Positions 34,398 through 42,618 of a DNA stretch of 50,452 nt are shown piece after piece. Position numbers and translations under genes: made by a program. The DNA is from Bacteroidaceae bacterium. Lineage in GTDB: Bacteria; Bacteroidota; Bacteroidia; Bacteroidales; Bacteroidaceae. Positions within the stretch are counted from its first letter, which is position 1. Every line of letters starts with the position of its first letter. The notes beneath the pieces are model-generated. The model was given only the letters and a program-made list of their open reading frames with translations, had not been told where the DNA came from and ran no database searches. Location of the stretch: the NCBI GenBank assembly GCA_017547385.1, contig JAFYPU010000026.1, forward strand, positions 1 to 50,452, written 5' to 3'.

Positions 34398-34964
34398 TTA
34401 TGCCTTCACGCGGTTTTGATAAGAACCATCGCGTGTATCGATTTCGATAATTTCACCTTCGTTGATGAAGAGGGGCACGCGCACTTCAGCACCTGTTTCC
34501 AAAGTGGCAGGTTTCAGAGTGTTGGTAGCAGTGTCGCCTTTCAGACCCGGCTCAGTGTAAGTAATCTTGAGCTGTGTCTTGATGGGCATTTCAGCATAGA
34601 GGATGGTTTCGGTGGAAGCGTCGCTCACAACGTCAACCACGTCGCCTTCTTTCATATAGTCCACACCGGTGATGAGATCCTTGGCGATGGGCACTTGGTC
34701 GAAAGTTTCGTTGTTCATGAAGATATAGTCAGTGCCTTCCAAATAGAGGAACTGATAGGGGCGACGCTCAACGCGCACATCCTCGAGCGCTTCACCAATA
34801 TTGAAACGCTTTTCGAGCACACGGCCGCTCACTACGTCCTTCAAAGTGGTGCGCATGATGGTGTTACCCTTACCGGGCTTCACGTGAAGAAAGTCGATGC
34901 AGAAATAGAGCTTACCATCCAAGCGGATGCAAGTGCCCTTCTTAATGTCTTGTGATTTAATCAT
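34398..34964 (-). CDS. efp: Elongation factor P
   Basis: 188 aa, three-domain EF-P that relieves ribosome stalling at polyproline. The loop that enters the peptidyl-transferase centre reads HVKPGKGNTIMR with Lys32 at the tip. So it is of the lysine-tip type rather than the arginine type that is rhamnosylated. No epmA/epmB-like modifier is nearby. The C-terminal GDTATNTLKPATLETGA segment is standard. It has its own promoter and terminator. Confidence 0.97.
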   Translation of the reverse strand: MIKSQDIKKGTCIRLDGKLYFCIDFLHVKPGKGNTIMRTTLKDVVSGRVLEKRFNIGEALEDVRVERRPYQFLYLEGTDYIFMNNETFDQVPIAKDLITGVDYMKEGDVVDVVSDASTETILYAEMPIKTQLKITYTEPGLKGDTATNTLKPATLETGAEVRVPLFINEGEIIEIDTRDGSYQNRVKA

Positions 34965-35002
34965 CTTTGTATGATTTTATGAATTAGTTATTTTTTGCGG
35001 CG

Positions 35003-35010
35003 CAAAGGTA
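35003..35010 (-). promoter_or_regulatory. Promoter -7 box for efp
   Basis: TACCTTTG on the minus strand, 38 bp before the efp start. Confidence 0.65.
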
Positions 35011-35416
35011 ATGCATTTTTTAGAAAGGTCTACACGAACAGTTGTATTTTTGGCTATAATCTCTCTAAACCAAAGCCAAAGTTACCGCATTTGGGAAAGT
35101 TTTTTTGGCAACACCATTCGCCACATCCGCATTTTTACACCCAACAAGAAAGATGCGCTGCACATTCTGCTTACCTCGACACCACACCTTTGCTTCCTCA
35201 GAAAAAAAAGAAACACGGGTTATTGTACAAATGGAAAACAAAAAGTTTTCATGCACCGTCCACGGAAGCACAAGTATTTTTCAAGTGCAAAGCAAAAGGA
35301 AAACACGAGCCCTGATTTTGCCATATCCCCATATCATCCCTCACCACATTTGGTGAAAATACACACATACACGTGCGAAAAATGCGCCACAATGGCAGTT
35401 TTTTGGATAAAACATT

Positions 35417-35424
35417 TATTTTTG
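35417..35424 (+). promoter_or_regulatory. Promoter -7 box for pflB
   Basis: TATTTTTG, 41 bp before the pflB start; it lies inside the longer frame opening at 35373 and so supports the ATG at 35466. Confidence 0.65.
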
Positions 35425-35465
35425 CAGTCTACAATAACCGAATTTCAACCATTCAATTAAAAATT

Positions 35466-37697
35466 ATGGACAATTTGAAGGCAAAATTCATCGCAGGCCC
35501 TTGGTCAAACGAAGTCAATGTTACCGACTTCGTGCGTAAGAACATCACTCCCTATGAAGGCGATGCTTCTTTCTTGCAAGGTGCCACCGAACGCACTCAA
35601 GGCATTTGGAAACTCTGTCTTGAAGCCATTGAAGAAGAACGTGCCAACAACGGCGTACGCGCCCTTGACCCCGACACAGTATCTACCATCACATCACACA
35701 AAGCCGGCTACATCGACAAGGACAACGAACTTATCGTAGGTTTGCAAACCGACATGTTGCTCAAGCGTGCCATCAAGCCTTTTGGCGGCATCAAGGTTGT
35801 TGAAAAGGCTTGCGCCGAAAATGGCATGGAAGTGAACCCCAAAGTGAAGGATATCTTCTACAACTACCGCAAGACACACAATGATGGCGTGTTCGACGTT
35901 TACACGGAAGAAATCCGCAAGTTCCGTTCGCTGGGCTTCATCACCGGTTTGCCCGACAACTATGCCCGTGGCCGCATCATCGGCGACTATCGTCGTTTGG
36001 CACTTTACGGAACCGATCTCCTCATTGCTGCAAAAATGAAAGACCTGCAAACACTCACCGGTCCTATGGACGATGCTCGCATCCGCACCCGTGAGGAAGT
36101 GGCAGAACAAATCAAGGCACTCAAGGACATCAAGGTGATGGGTGAATACTACGGTCTCGACCTCAGCCGTCCGGCCTACACCGCTCAAGAAGCAGTTCAG
36201 TGGGTTTACATGGCTTATCTCGCTGCCGTTAAAGAACAAGACGGTGCTGCCATGTCATTGGGTAACGTTTCTTCATTCCTCGACATCTACATCGAGCACG
36301 ACTTGAAGCACGGCCTCATCGACGAAGTGTTTGCACAAGAGCTTATCGACCAATTCGTCATCAAGCTCCGCATGGTGCGCCACCTGCGCATGGGTTCATA
36401 CAACGACATCTTCGCCGGCGACCCCACTTGGGTAACCGAAGCCATCGGTGGCCGCTTCAATGACGGACGCACCAAGGTTACGAAAACTTCGTTCCGCTTC
36501 TTGCAGACGCTCTACAACCTCGGTCCTTCGCCCGAGCCCAACTTGACAGTGCTGTGGAGCCCCGAGCTTCCTGCCGGCTTCAAGGATTTCTGCGCCAAGG
36601 TGAGTGTTGACACAAGCTCTATCCAATACGAAAACGACACCTTGATGCGTGAAGTGCGCAACTCCGACGACTACGGAATTGCTTGCTGCGTGAGCTATCA
36701 GGACATCGGTCGTCAGATTCAGTTCTTCGGTGCACGTTGCAACCTTGCCAAGGCTCTCTTGCTCGCCATCAACGGCGGCCGCTGCGAAAACACCGGTACC
36801 GTTATGGTGGAAGGCATTCCCGAACTGAGTGGCGATGTGCTCAACTATGACGAAGTGTTGAAGAACTACAAGCTCGTGCTCGTTCAGATAGCTCGCGTTT
36901 ACAACGAGTCAATGAACATCATCCACTACATGCACGACAAGTATTACTACGAAAAGGCTCAGATGGCGTTCATCGACACTAACCCGCGCATCAACCTTGC
37001 TTATGGTGTAGCCGGTCTGTCTATTGCTCTCGACTCACTGTCTGCCATCAAGTATGCCAAGGTTACAGCCAAGCGCAACGACATTGGTTTGACCGAAAGT
37101 TTCGACATCGAAGGCGAATTCCCCTGCTTCGGTAACAACGACGACCGTGTGGACCACCTCGGTATCGACCTCGTTTACTTCTTCAGCGAAGAGCTTAAGA
37201 AACTTCCCGTTTACAAGAATGCACGCCCCACACTGTCACTCCTCACCATCACTTCGAACGTGATGTATGGCAAGAAGACCGGTGCAACTCCCGACGGTCG
37301 TGCCAAGGGTGTGGCTTTCGCTCCCGGTGCCAACCCCATGCACGGACGCGACAAGAGCGGTGCCATCGCTTCACTGAGTTCAGTGGCCAAGTTGCGCTAT
37401 CGCGACTCACAGGACGGCATCTCCAACACATTCTCCATTGTTCCGAAGAGTCTCGGCCCCACTCCCGAAGAGCGCGTTGAGAACCTCGTAACCATGATGG
37501 ACGGCTACTTCACCAAGGGCGCACACCACCTCAATGTGAATGTGCTGAACCGCGAAATGTTGATGGATGCCATGGAACATCCCGAAAAGTATCCGCAGCT
37601 CACCATCCGCGTCAGCGGTTATGCTGTGAACTTCACCAAGCTCAGCCGTGAGCACCAGTTGGAAGTTATCAGCCGTTCGTTCCACGAAAGAATGTAA
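35466..37697 (+). CDS. pflB: Formate C-acetyltransferase (pyruvate formate-lyase)
   Basis: 743 aa glycyl-radical enzyme splitting pyruvate with CoA into formate and acetyl-CoA. The catalytic cysteine pair is Cys407-Cys408 in [10 protein letters not shown]. The radical site is Gly718 in RVSGYAVNF near the C-terminus. Length is normal. The activating enzyme pflA is on the opposite strand 1.6 kb downstream. Acetyl-CoA produced here can feed pta and ackA in the same window. A strong terminator follows. Confidence 0.97.
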   Translation: MDNLKAKFIAGPWSNEVNVTDFVRKNITPYEGDASFLQGATERTQGIWKLCLEAIEEERANNGVRALDPDTVSTITSHKAGYIDKDNELIVGLQTDMLLKRAIKPFGGIKVVEKACAENGMEVNPKVKDIFYNYRKTHNDGVFDVYTEEIRKFRSLGFITGLPDNYARGRIIGDYRRLALYGTDLLIAAKMKDLQTLTGPMDDARIRTREEVAEQIKALKDIKVMGEYYGLDLSRPAYTAQEAVQWVYMAYLAAVKEQDGAAMSLGNVSSFLDIYIEHDLKHGLIDEVFAQELIDQFVIKLRMVRHLRMGSYNDIFAGDPTWVTEAIGGRFNDGRTKVTKTSFRFLQTLYNLGPSPEPNLTVLWSPELPAGFKDFCAKVSVDTSSIQYENDTLMREVRNSDDYGIACCVSYQDIGRQIQFFGARCNLAKALLLAINGGRCENTGTVMVEGIPELSGDVLNYDEVLKNYKLVLVQIARVYNESMNIIHYMHDKYYYEKAQMAFIDTNPRINLAYGVAGLSIALDSLSAIKYAKVTAKRNDIGLTESFDIEGEFPCFGNNDDRVDHLGIDLVYFFSEELKKLPVYKNARPTLSLLTITSNVMYGKKTGATPDGRAKGVAFAPGANPMHGRDKSGAIASLSSVAKLRYRDSQDGISNTFSIVPKSLGPTPEERVENLVTMMDGYFTKGAHHLNVNVLNREMLMDAMEHPEKYPQLTIRVSGYAVNFTKLSREHQLEVISRSFHERM

Positions 37698-37737
37698 TCC
37701 GCATCAAGCCTCAGTGCTTGAAAGCACACACTTATTC

Positions 37738-37774
37738 ACTCCGCAATGCTCGGCGAGCATTGCGGAGTTTTTTG
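37738..37774 (+). terminator. Terminator of pflB
   Basis: ACTCCGCAATGCTC (37738-37751) pairs exactly with GAGCATTGCGGAGT (37755-37768) around a 3-nt loop, then TTTTTTG. Confidence 0.92.
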
Positions 37775-37804
37775 TTTCCCCCACAACCATCAATTAACCG
37801 CTAT

Positions 37805-37856
37805 AACAAAAAACCGCCACGCATCTCTTCAAGATATGCGTGGCGGTTTGATTTTT
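37805..37856. terminator. Bidirectional terminator, mainly for the DUF5009 gene
   Basis: AAACCGCCACGCAT (37811-37824) pairs exactly with ATGCGTGGCGGTTT (37836-37849), with a minus-strand tail TTTTTTG and a plus-strand tail GATTTTT. Confidence 0.88.
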
Positions 37857-37867
37857 ATCCTATCGTT

Positions 37868-39001
37868 TTACACTTTCACAAACACACCGTGCTTATACAT
37901 ACTGCGCAAAATGAGATAAACGATAAGCACTTGGGAAAAGGTGAGCACAAAGGTGTAATACCCACCAACGTATTGCTCAAGTCCGTAGAGCACCGAGTGA
38001 GCCACTCCTCGGAAGTTCACCACTTCAGAGACGACATATGCAGTAATGGAGTTCATGCCGTAAACCCGCAGAAAGTCGAGACCGAAAGTGAAGTGGAACA
38101 CATCGAAAAGAAGATAGAACACAGCCATCAGCAGGAAGCAGTAGCCGCTGCTGACAAGCACCATGGAAGAGGTCCAAATGGTTTTGATGACGGGCATCTG
38201 TATGTCCCAAAGCCATCCGAGGGCCACCATAGCCGCGCCCAGCCCGAAGTACACCAACACCTTCTGCATGCCCGACCACGAAGCACGAGCTATGCTTCCG
38301 GCAAACACTCCGGTGAGGGCGGTTGCGCCGAATGTGGCCGTGCTGAGCAGCCATGTGTAATGATACCATGGTGCGAAGACCACTTGTCCTGCCTCATTCA
38401 CACTTGCTCCATCACGAAAGCGGCCCAACACGGTGCGGTCAATCCATTCCGCAAGGTTGCTCTCAGGCGCATAACTTCCTGCCCCATATCCATCCACCGA
38501 GACAAATTCCATGGCAGTGCAATAGCCAAGGAGCAGCAACACTGCCACTATCACCTGCGTTCGAAGACGCGTATTGGTGAAAAGCAACGCTGCAATGAGA
38601 TAGCCGGCAGCAATGGCTTGCAACGTGTTGGTATAAACATAGAAACGCGATGGGTCAAGCCCCAACAAATTGCCTTGCACCACCATGCCCAGCAACCACA
38701 ACAGCAAGACACGCTTCAGCAGTCGCCGCACCAGCAGGGAGCGATTTGCTCCATTCCGGAAACGCGAAAGCGCAAAGGGGATGCTCGCACCCGACATAAA
38801 GACAAAAAGCGGCATGATGAGGTCCCACGGCGAAAAGCCTTCCCAATCCACATGTGTGAAAGCGGCACGCAGCCCCTCGAAATGTTCGGGACCTGCCGCT
38901 TGTGTGAAAGAGAGCACCAAAGGGCCGAGCGCAACGAGCACAAAGAGGTCGAAACCGCGCAAGGCATCAAGCGAAACGAGTCGCTGCTTTGTGTTTGTCA
39001 T
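37868..39001 (-). CDS. DUF5009-type membrane protein, heparan-alpha-glucosaminide N-acetyltransferase-like
   Basis: 377 aa, about ten membrane helices. The N-terminal LVSLDALRGFDLF and the following SPWDLIMPLFVFMSGASIPFAL are hallmarks of the DUF5009/HGSNAT-like acyltransferase family, which may move acetyl groups across the membrane onto sugars. Its real substrate is unknown. The start at MTNTKQRL (ATG ending 39001) is chosen; the extra 22 residues of the longer frame are not family-like. Last gene of a minus-strand group after pflA and a two-helix peptide. Confidence 0.85.
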   Translation of the reverse strand: MTNTKQRLVSLDALRGFDLFVLVALGPLVLSFTQAAGPEHFEGLRAAFTHVDWEGFSPWDLIMPLFVFMSGASIPFALSRFRNGANRSLLVRRLLKRVLLLWLLGMVVQGNLLGLDPSRFYVYTNTLQAIAAGYLIAALLFTNTRLRTQVIVAVLLLLGYCTAMEFVSVDGYGAGSYAPESNLAEWIDRTVLGRFRDGASVNEAGQVVFAPWYHYTWLLSTATFGATALTGVFAGSIARASWSGMQKVLVYFGLGAAMVALGWLWDIQMPVIKTIWTSSMVLVSSGYCFLLMAVFYLLFDVFHFTFGLDFLRVYGMNSITAYVVSEVVNFRGVAHSVLYGLEQYVGGYYTFVLTFSQVLIVYLILRSMYKHGVFVKV

Positions 39002-39063
39002 AACTTGATATTTGTTGTTTTTCAATGGTTTTGTGCAGCATTGAGCATCTTTGCAGAAAGAGT

Positions 39064-39261
39064 TCAATGCTTCTTCTTACGTTTCTCAAAATACTTGTTC
39101 AGGACTTCCGCCAATATAAAAATGAGGAAAGTAGTTACCGCATCAATGATATACATGTGCACAGGCACCGGCTTGGCAAACCAATCCATCAGCCACCACT
39201 TGAAAGGCATGAAGATCAGTGTCAACACAATTGCGCCCAGTAAGATGTTTTTCCACTTCAT
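39064..39261 (-). CDS. Small two-helix membrane protein
   Basis: 65 aa: MKWKNILLGAIVLTLIF... gives a first helix (about 7-20), then a short loop WLMDWFAKPVP, a second helix (about 36-54) and a basic tail FEKRKKKH. No known family recognised. It lies 62 bp before the DUF5009 gene and 26 bp after pflA, same strand, so co-transcription is likely. The regular hydrophobic pattern and charged end argue for a real gene. Confidence 0.65.
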   Translation of the reverse strand: MKWKNILLGAIVLTLIFMPFKWWLMDWFAKPVPVHMYIIDAVTTFLIFILAEVLNKYFEKRKKKH

Positions 39262-39287
39262 AACTTTAAGATTTACAGGTTATTCTT

Positions 39288-40070
39288 TCAATTTACCACA
39301 AGCTGCGGGAAGTATTCGCGCAGGATGCGCTCCGCCGTTTCAAGTTGCTGGGGTGTATTTTCCTTGGTACCGGCGAGCTTATACTCCCAACCCATCGCTT
39401 CATATTTATGAACGCCCAAAGTGTGATAAGGCAACAATTCCACACGCTGAATGTTCTTGTATTTTCCGAAATGCTCGCCCAAGGCTCTGAGGTCGGCTTC
39501 CGCATCACTCAAACCGGGCACGAGCACATAGCGCAACCAAAAGGGACGCCCATTTTGCTCAAGCCATTCGGCCGTGCGCAGCGTCTGCGTGTTGGGGCGT
39601 GCAGTGATAGCCTCATGACGTTCGTTGTTGATTTCCTTAACATCCAACAACACAAGGTCGGTAAGCCCGAGGAGCTCTTCCACGTGTTTATTCCAAATGC
39701 CCCCATTCGTGTCGATGCAAATGTGTATGCCGGCATCGCGCAAGCGACGGAACAGCGGAATTAGTGCCTCGGCCTGCATTGTGGGCTCGCCGCCCGAAAA
39801 GGTTATCCCACCGCGCTTTCCGAAAAAGGGTTTCATGCTGACAGCCTGCTCCACAATGTAGTCGGGCGATGTAACCTTGCTTTCACCCACGGCATCAATG
39901 GTGTCGGGATTGGCACAATAGAGGCAGCGGAACGGGCAACCCTGCAGGAAAACCACATAACGAAGACCCGGGCCATCGAAAGTGCCCATAGATTCATAAG
40001 AATGCACCCTCAGGCATTTTTCACCCGAAGAAGCCATCGCTTTATCTTGTACATCTGTGTTCATACTCAT
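39288..40070 (-). CDS. pflA: Pyruvate formate-lyase activating enzyme
   Basis: 260 aa radical-SAM protein that installs the glycyl radical on PflB. The [4Fe-4S] motif CPFRCLYC (CX3CX2C) lies in FLQGCPFRCLYCANPDT, and GGEPTMQ is the SAM-binding motif. The start is set at MSMNTDVQ (ATG ending 40070), because the longer frame (40121) overlaps the promoter box at 40119-40126. Encoded convergently to pflB rather than next to it. Confidence 0.95.
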   Translation of the reverse strand: MSMNTDVQDKAMASSGEKCLRVHSYESMGTFDGPGLRYVVFLQGCPFRCLYCANPDTIDAVGESKVTSPDYIVEQAVSMKPFFGKRGGITFSGGEPTMQAEALIPLFRRLRDAGIHICIDTNGGIWNKHVEELLGLTDLVLLDVKEINNERHEAITARPNTQTLRTAEWLEQNGRPFWLRYVLVPGLSDAEADLRALGEHFGKYKNIQRVELLPYHTLGVHKYEAMGWEYKLAGTKENTPQQLETAERILREYFPQLVVN

Positions 40071-40084
40071 ATTATAATATATTA
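40071..40084. other. AT palindromic tract in the pflA leader
   Basis: ATTATAATATATTA directly abuts the chosen pflA start codon. Confidence 0.4.
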
Positions 40085-40118
40085 GAACTGTGCTCTTGCT
40101 CTTGCAAAAGCCTTTTGG

Positions 40119-40126
40119 CAAAATTA
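40119..40126 (-). promoter_or_regulatory. Promoter -7 box for pflA
   Basis: TAATTTTG on the minus strand, 48 bp before the chosen start. Confidence 0.6.
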
Positions 40127-40256
40127 CGAATAATCCGCGAAGACCGCAAGCAAGAGAGCAAACACGTTGGCCCTGCCTTTCCGTTTATCGCACCATAGGT
40201 CCTTCACCTCACGAAAACACACCGATTTCACCCTACCCCAAGGCTAAGAAATGCGG

Positions 40257-40305
40257 AGTGCTTGCAGAATTTTCTACAAGGCGTGTAGAAAATTCTGCAA
40301 GCACT
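40257..40305. repeat. Hairpin of the 21-bp repeat family
   Basis: Left arm 40257-40278 and right arm 40284-40305 are perfect 22-bp reverse complements around loop AGGCG. They are built from the AGTGCTTGCAG and AATTTTCTACA blocks. It is the same design as 20544-20608 but with the alternative outer block. It lies between the divergent pflA and RmlD-like genes. Confidence 0.9.
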
Positions 40306-40413
40306 GCGGAAAAACGCAGTCTCGGCACATCACATTTAATCGGAGAATGTCTTTTATTTACAGGCATTTCTATTTTTCTGCCGGCACGTAGTCAAGATGG
40401 CAGAAAAATGACT

Positions 40414-40421
40414 TAAATTTG
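40414..40421 (+). promoter_or_regulatory. Promoter -7 box for the RmlD-like gene
   Basis: TAAATTTG, 29 bp before the start at 40451. Confidence 0.55.
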
Positions 40422-40450
40422 CCCTATAACCCACTAAAAACAAGAAACTC

Positions 40451-41317
40451 ATGACTACTATTTTGGTTACAGGAGCAAGCGGATTTGTTGGCAGACGCTT
40501 CGTTAAGCGTTGGGGAAACGATTACCATCTGCTGCTGCCGAGTCATTCCGAATTGAACATCTGCAGTGAAGCGTCCGTTTCTGCTTATTTTCACACCCAC
40601 CGGCCGGATGTGGTGCTGCATTTGGCAGCCCTTTCCAACACGGGATATTGCGAGCAGCATCCCGACGAAAGTTTTAAAGTGAACGTTTTGGGAACGCAGC
40701 ATTTGGCCGAAAATGCAGCCAAATGTGCAGCTAAATTTATATTCTTCTCAAGCGATCAGATATACAACGGAAATTGGGAAGAAGGGCCGCTTTCGGAAGA
40801 CATGCCTGTTGCCCCCGAAAACCATTATGGCAAACACAAGTTAGAGGCAGAGCAAAGGATGATGCAAGCCAATGCAGAGGCCGTAGCCCTACGCGCCACT
40901 TGGATGTATGATGCAGACAATCCCGAATTTCCTCCCCACGCCGACTTCGCCACCAACTTTGCACGCGCCATTGCAGAAGGCACTCCCTTGCGATTTGCCA
41001 CGCGTGAGTATCGAGGCATAACATGGGTGGCCGAAGTGGTGGAAAACCTGCCGCACACATTCTCTCTGCCCGGAGGCGTTTACAACTTTGGAGCCGAAAA
41101 CCACTTGAACACCTATCAAACTGCCTGCCGCTACTTCAAGATGCTCCAATGCCGTCTGCCACTGTCTGAAATCGTTTTGGCAGACACAGAACGCTTCCCC
41201 GAGCACATACGCAACATTTCCATATCCAATCAAAAGATCACCCAAGCATCTGCCGGAGCCATCCGCTTCAATGACACGTTGAAGGGGTTCAAAAGATTTC
41301 TGGAAGTGCATCGTTAG
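40451..41317 (+). CDS. NAD(P)-dependent sugar reductase, RmlD-like SDR
   Basis: 288 aa extended short-chain dehydrogenase. The Rossmann motif TGASGFVGRRF is at residues 7-17, and the active-site pair is in HYGKHKLEAE. It resembles dTDP-4-dehydrorhamnose reductases, but it stands alone and the window already has a canonical rfbD, so its sugar substrate is open. Monocistronic; no strong terminator is visible downstream, only a 7-bp hairpin (41377-41404). It is the last core-like gene before the AT-rich island. Confidence 0.82.
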   Translation: MTTILVTGASGFVGRRFVKRWGNDYHLLLPSHSELNICSEASVSAYFHTHRPDVVLHLAALSNTGYCEQHPDESFKVNVLGTQHLAENAAKCAAKFIFFSSDQIYNGNWEEGPLSEDMPVAPENHYGKHKLEAEQRMMQANAEAVALRATWMYDADNPEFPPHADFATNFARAIAEGTPLRFATREYRGITWVAEVVENLPHTFSLPGGVYNFGAENHLNTYQTACRYFKMLQCRLPLSEIVLADTERFPEHIRNISISNQKITQASAGAIRFNDTLKGFKRFLEVHR

Positions 41318-41633
41318 CCCATGATGTCAGCAATTCGCCCTTCGCAAGAAATTTCATGGCAAAATATGGCTGAAAAATGGCAGGAAAATCGCACCATCTG
41401 CCATCCTACAATCCTTTTGCACTCAAACCATTACGACAGAAAATGGTAGTAGGGCAGCAAAATCGAAAAAATCCGAGTGTGCGCACGCATGCACGCGATA
41501 AAAATAAGATAAGGAAAAACCAGTATTTAAGGAGAGCGTCTCTGTTTTTTGATGGACAAAACTTGACCAAAGGATTCTTGATTCTATACTATTTTTAATA
41601 CCTTCGCGTTAGAATTAAATATCTTTGAGAATA
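41318..41633. other. Junction between core genome and AT-rich island
   Basis: About 316 bp without a gene. It holds a weak hairpin (ATGGCAG 41377-41383 with CTGCCAT 41398-41404), a GC-rich palindromic patch near 41480-41500 (GTGCGCAC), and then a marked rise in A+T from about 41510. I see no tRNA, integrase or attachment-site duplication. Confidence 0.5.
41620..41627 (+). promoter_or_regulatory. Promoter -7 box for the island regulator
   Basis: TATCTTTG ends only 7 bp before the ATG at 41634. Transcription from it would give a leaderless or nearly leaderless mRNA. A weaker box-like TAATACCTTCG is at 41597-41606. Confidence 0.45.
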
Positions 41634-41834
41634 ATGGCAAATCTAAATCGTATAAAAGTAGTACTTGTTGAACAGCAAAAGACAGGTAAATGGCTGGCAG
41701 AACAAATGGGGAAATCCGCTTGCACTGTCAGCAAATGGTGTAGCAACTCCAGTCAGCCGGATTTGGCTACTTTAGACAAAATTGCCGCGCTTTTGAATGT
41801 GGATATTCGAGAACTTATTGTGCCTTCGAAGTAA
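41634..41834 (+). CDS. Small XRE-type helix-turn-helix regulator
   Basis: 66 aa, essentially one HTH domain: KTGKWLAEQMGKSACTVSKW forms the two DNA-binding helices, followed by QPDLATLDKIAALLNVDIREL, typical of Cro/C1-type domains. Size and position fit a controller (C) protein or antitoxin-like regulator for the genes that follow after 17 bp. No direct evidence links it to control of the restriction genes, but C proteins commonly precede the endonuclease gene. Confidence 0.85.
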   Translation: MANLNRIKVVLVEQQKTGKWLAEQMGKSACTVSKWCSNSSQPDLATLDKIAALLNVDIRELIVPSK

Positions 41835-41851
41835 ATTCTATCGCAAAAGAA

Positions 41852-42574
41852 ATGACGCAAGAGAATAAAGACATACAGCCACAGGTTGAACCGTATATCG
41901 TGAAGTCGCACGATGTACATATTGATGCGGACTATGCGGATTGGATAGCGGACATTAAGAGTCGCTATCGTTCTGCACAGGTGAAGGCTGCAGTTAAAGT
42001 GAATGCAGAGAAACTTCTGTTCAACTGGCAACTTGGTCGCGACTTGGTACAGAAGAAAGCCGAAGAACGTTGGGGTGCTGGAGTTGTTGAACAAGTTAGT
42101 CTTGATTTGAATCGTGAATTTCCTGACAGCACGAACTTTTCAGTACGCAATTTGTGGTATATGAAACAGTGGTATATGTTCTATGCCGAGAATCCGGAAA
42201 AACTGAAACAACTTGTTTCAGTAATGTTGCCAGACGATAATCATGATAAGATAATCAAACAAATAGAAGATGGAGAGAAACTGAAACAGTCTGTTTCAGA
42301 ATTTCCACTGCTTTTTGCTTGCGTACCCTGGGGACACCATGTCCGTATCGTTCAGCATTCGAAAACGATTGGTTCGAATATGAACAGGGCTGATGTTCAA
42401 TGGTCATTCAAAGGCATTTCCACTCCGATGGGTGTGGCCACGTATAATAACATCAGAATCAAAGATGCCCTCCCAAGTCAAGAGCAATTGGCTGAGCGTG
42501 TACGCCTCTTGCAAAAGGAGTTGCAGGAGACAAAACGTTTAATGGGCAAGGTGGACAATATTGAAAACTTATAA
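41852..42574 (+). CDS. DUF1016 (YhcG-type) protein with internal deletion of the nuclease core
   Basis: 240 aa. Residues about 28-170 are a normal DUF1016 N-terminal domain (GRDLVQKKAEERWGAGVVEQ..., NLWYMKQWYMFY, FACVPWGHHVRI). Full-length relatives then have about 150 residues of a PD-(D/E)XK nuclease (GFAFVGRQ, FYIDLLFYH, VIELK). Here residue 170 passes directly to DVQWSFKGISTPMGVATY (181-198), which corresponds to the last segment of that domain. The frame is kept, so a protein is probably made but cannot cut. It may survive as a DNA- or partner-binding remnant or be a decaying gene. Confidence 0.82.
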   Translation: MTQENKDIQPQVEPYIVKSHDVHIDADYADWIADIKSRYRSAQVKAAVKVNAEKLLFNWQLGRDLVQKKAEERWGAGVVEQVSLDLNREFPDSTNFSVRNLWYMKQWYMFYAENPEKLKQLVSVMLPDDNHDKIIKQIEDGEKLKQSVSEFPLLFACVPWGHHVRIVQHSKTIGSNMNRADVQWSFKGISTPMGVATYNNIRIKDALPSQEQLAERVRLLQKELQETKRLMGKVDNIENL

Positions 42575-42618
42575 GCAACATCGGCATAATCATTTAAAAC
42601 ATTTAAAATAGATTTGTA

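Larger units (their letters stand above)
34965..35465. other. 500-bp divergent region between efp and pflB
   Basis: This holds the efp promoter at one end and the pflB promoter at the other. The middle (about 35020-35390) is AC-rich on one strand and contains no frame with family-like sequence, no repeat of the window's families and no clear hairpin. I see nothing I can name in it; regulation of pflB could involve it. Confidence 0.5.

Noticed and set aside
35011-35460. Small genes in the efp-pflB gap
   Set aside because: The frames of 68-149 codons overlap each other in several phases, contain no motif and run through the pflB promoter.
37718-39490. Long plus-strand open frame (590 codons) over the DUF5009, two-helix and pflA genes
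   Set aside because: It spans two terminators and three minus-strand genes and starts inside the pflB terminator region; composition is that of antisense sequence.
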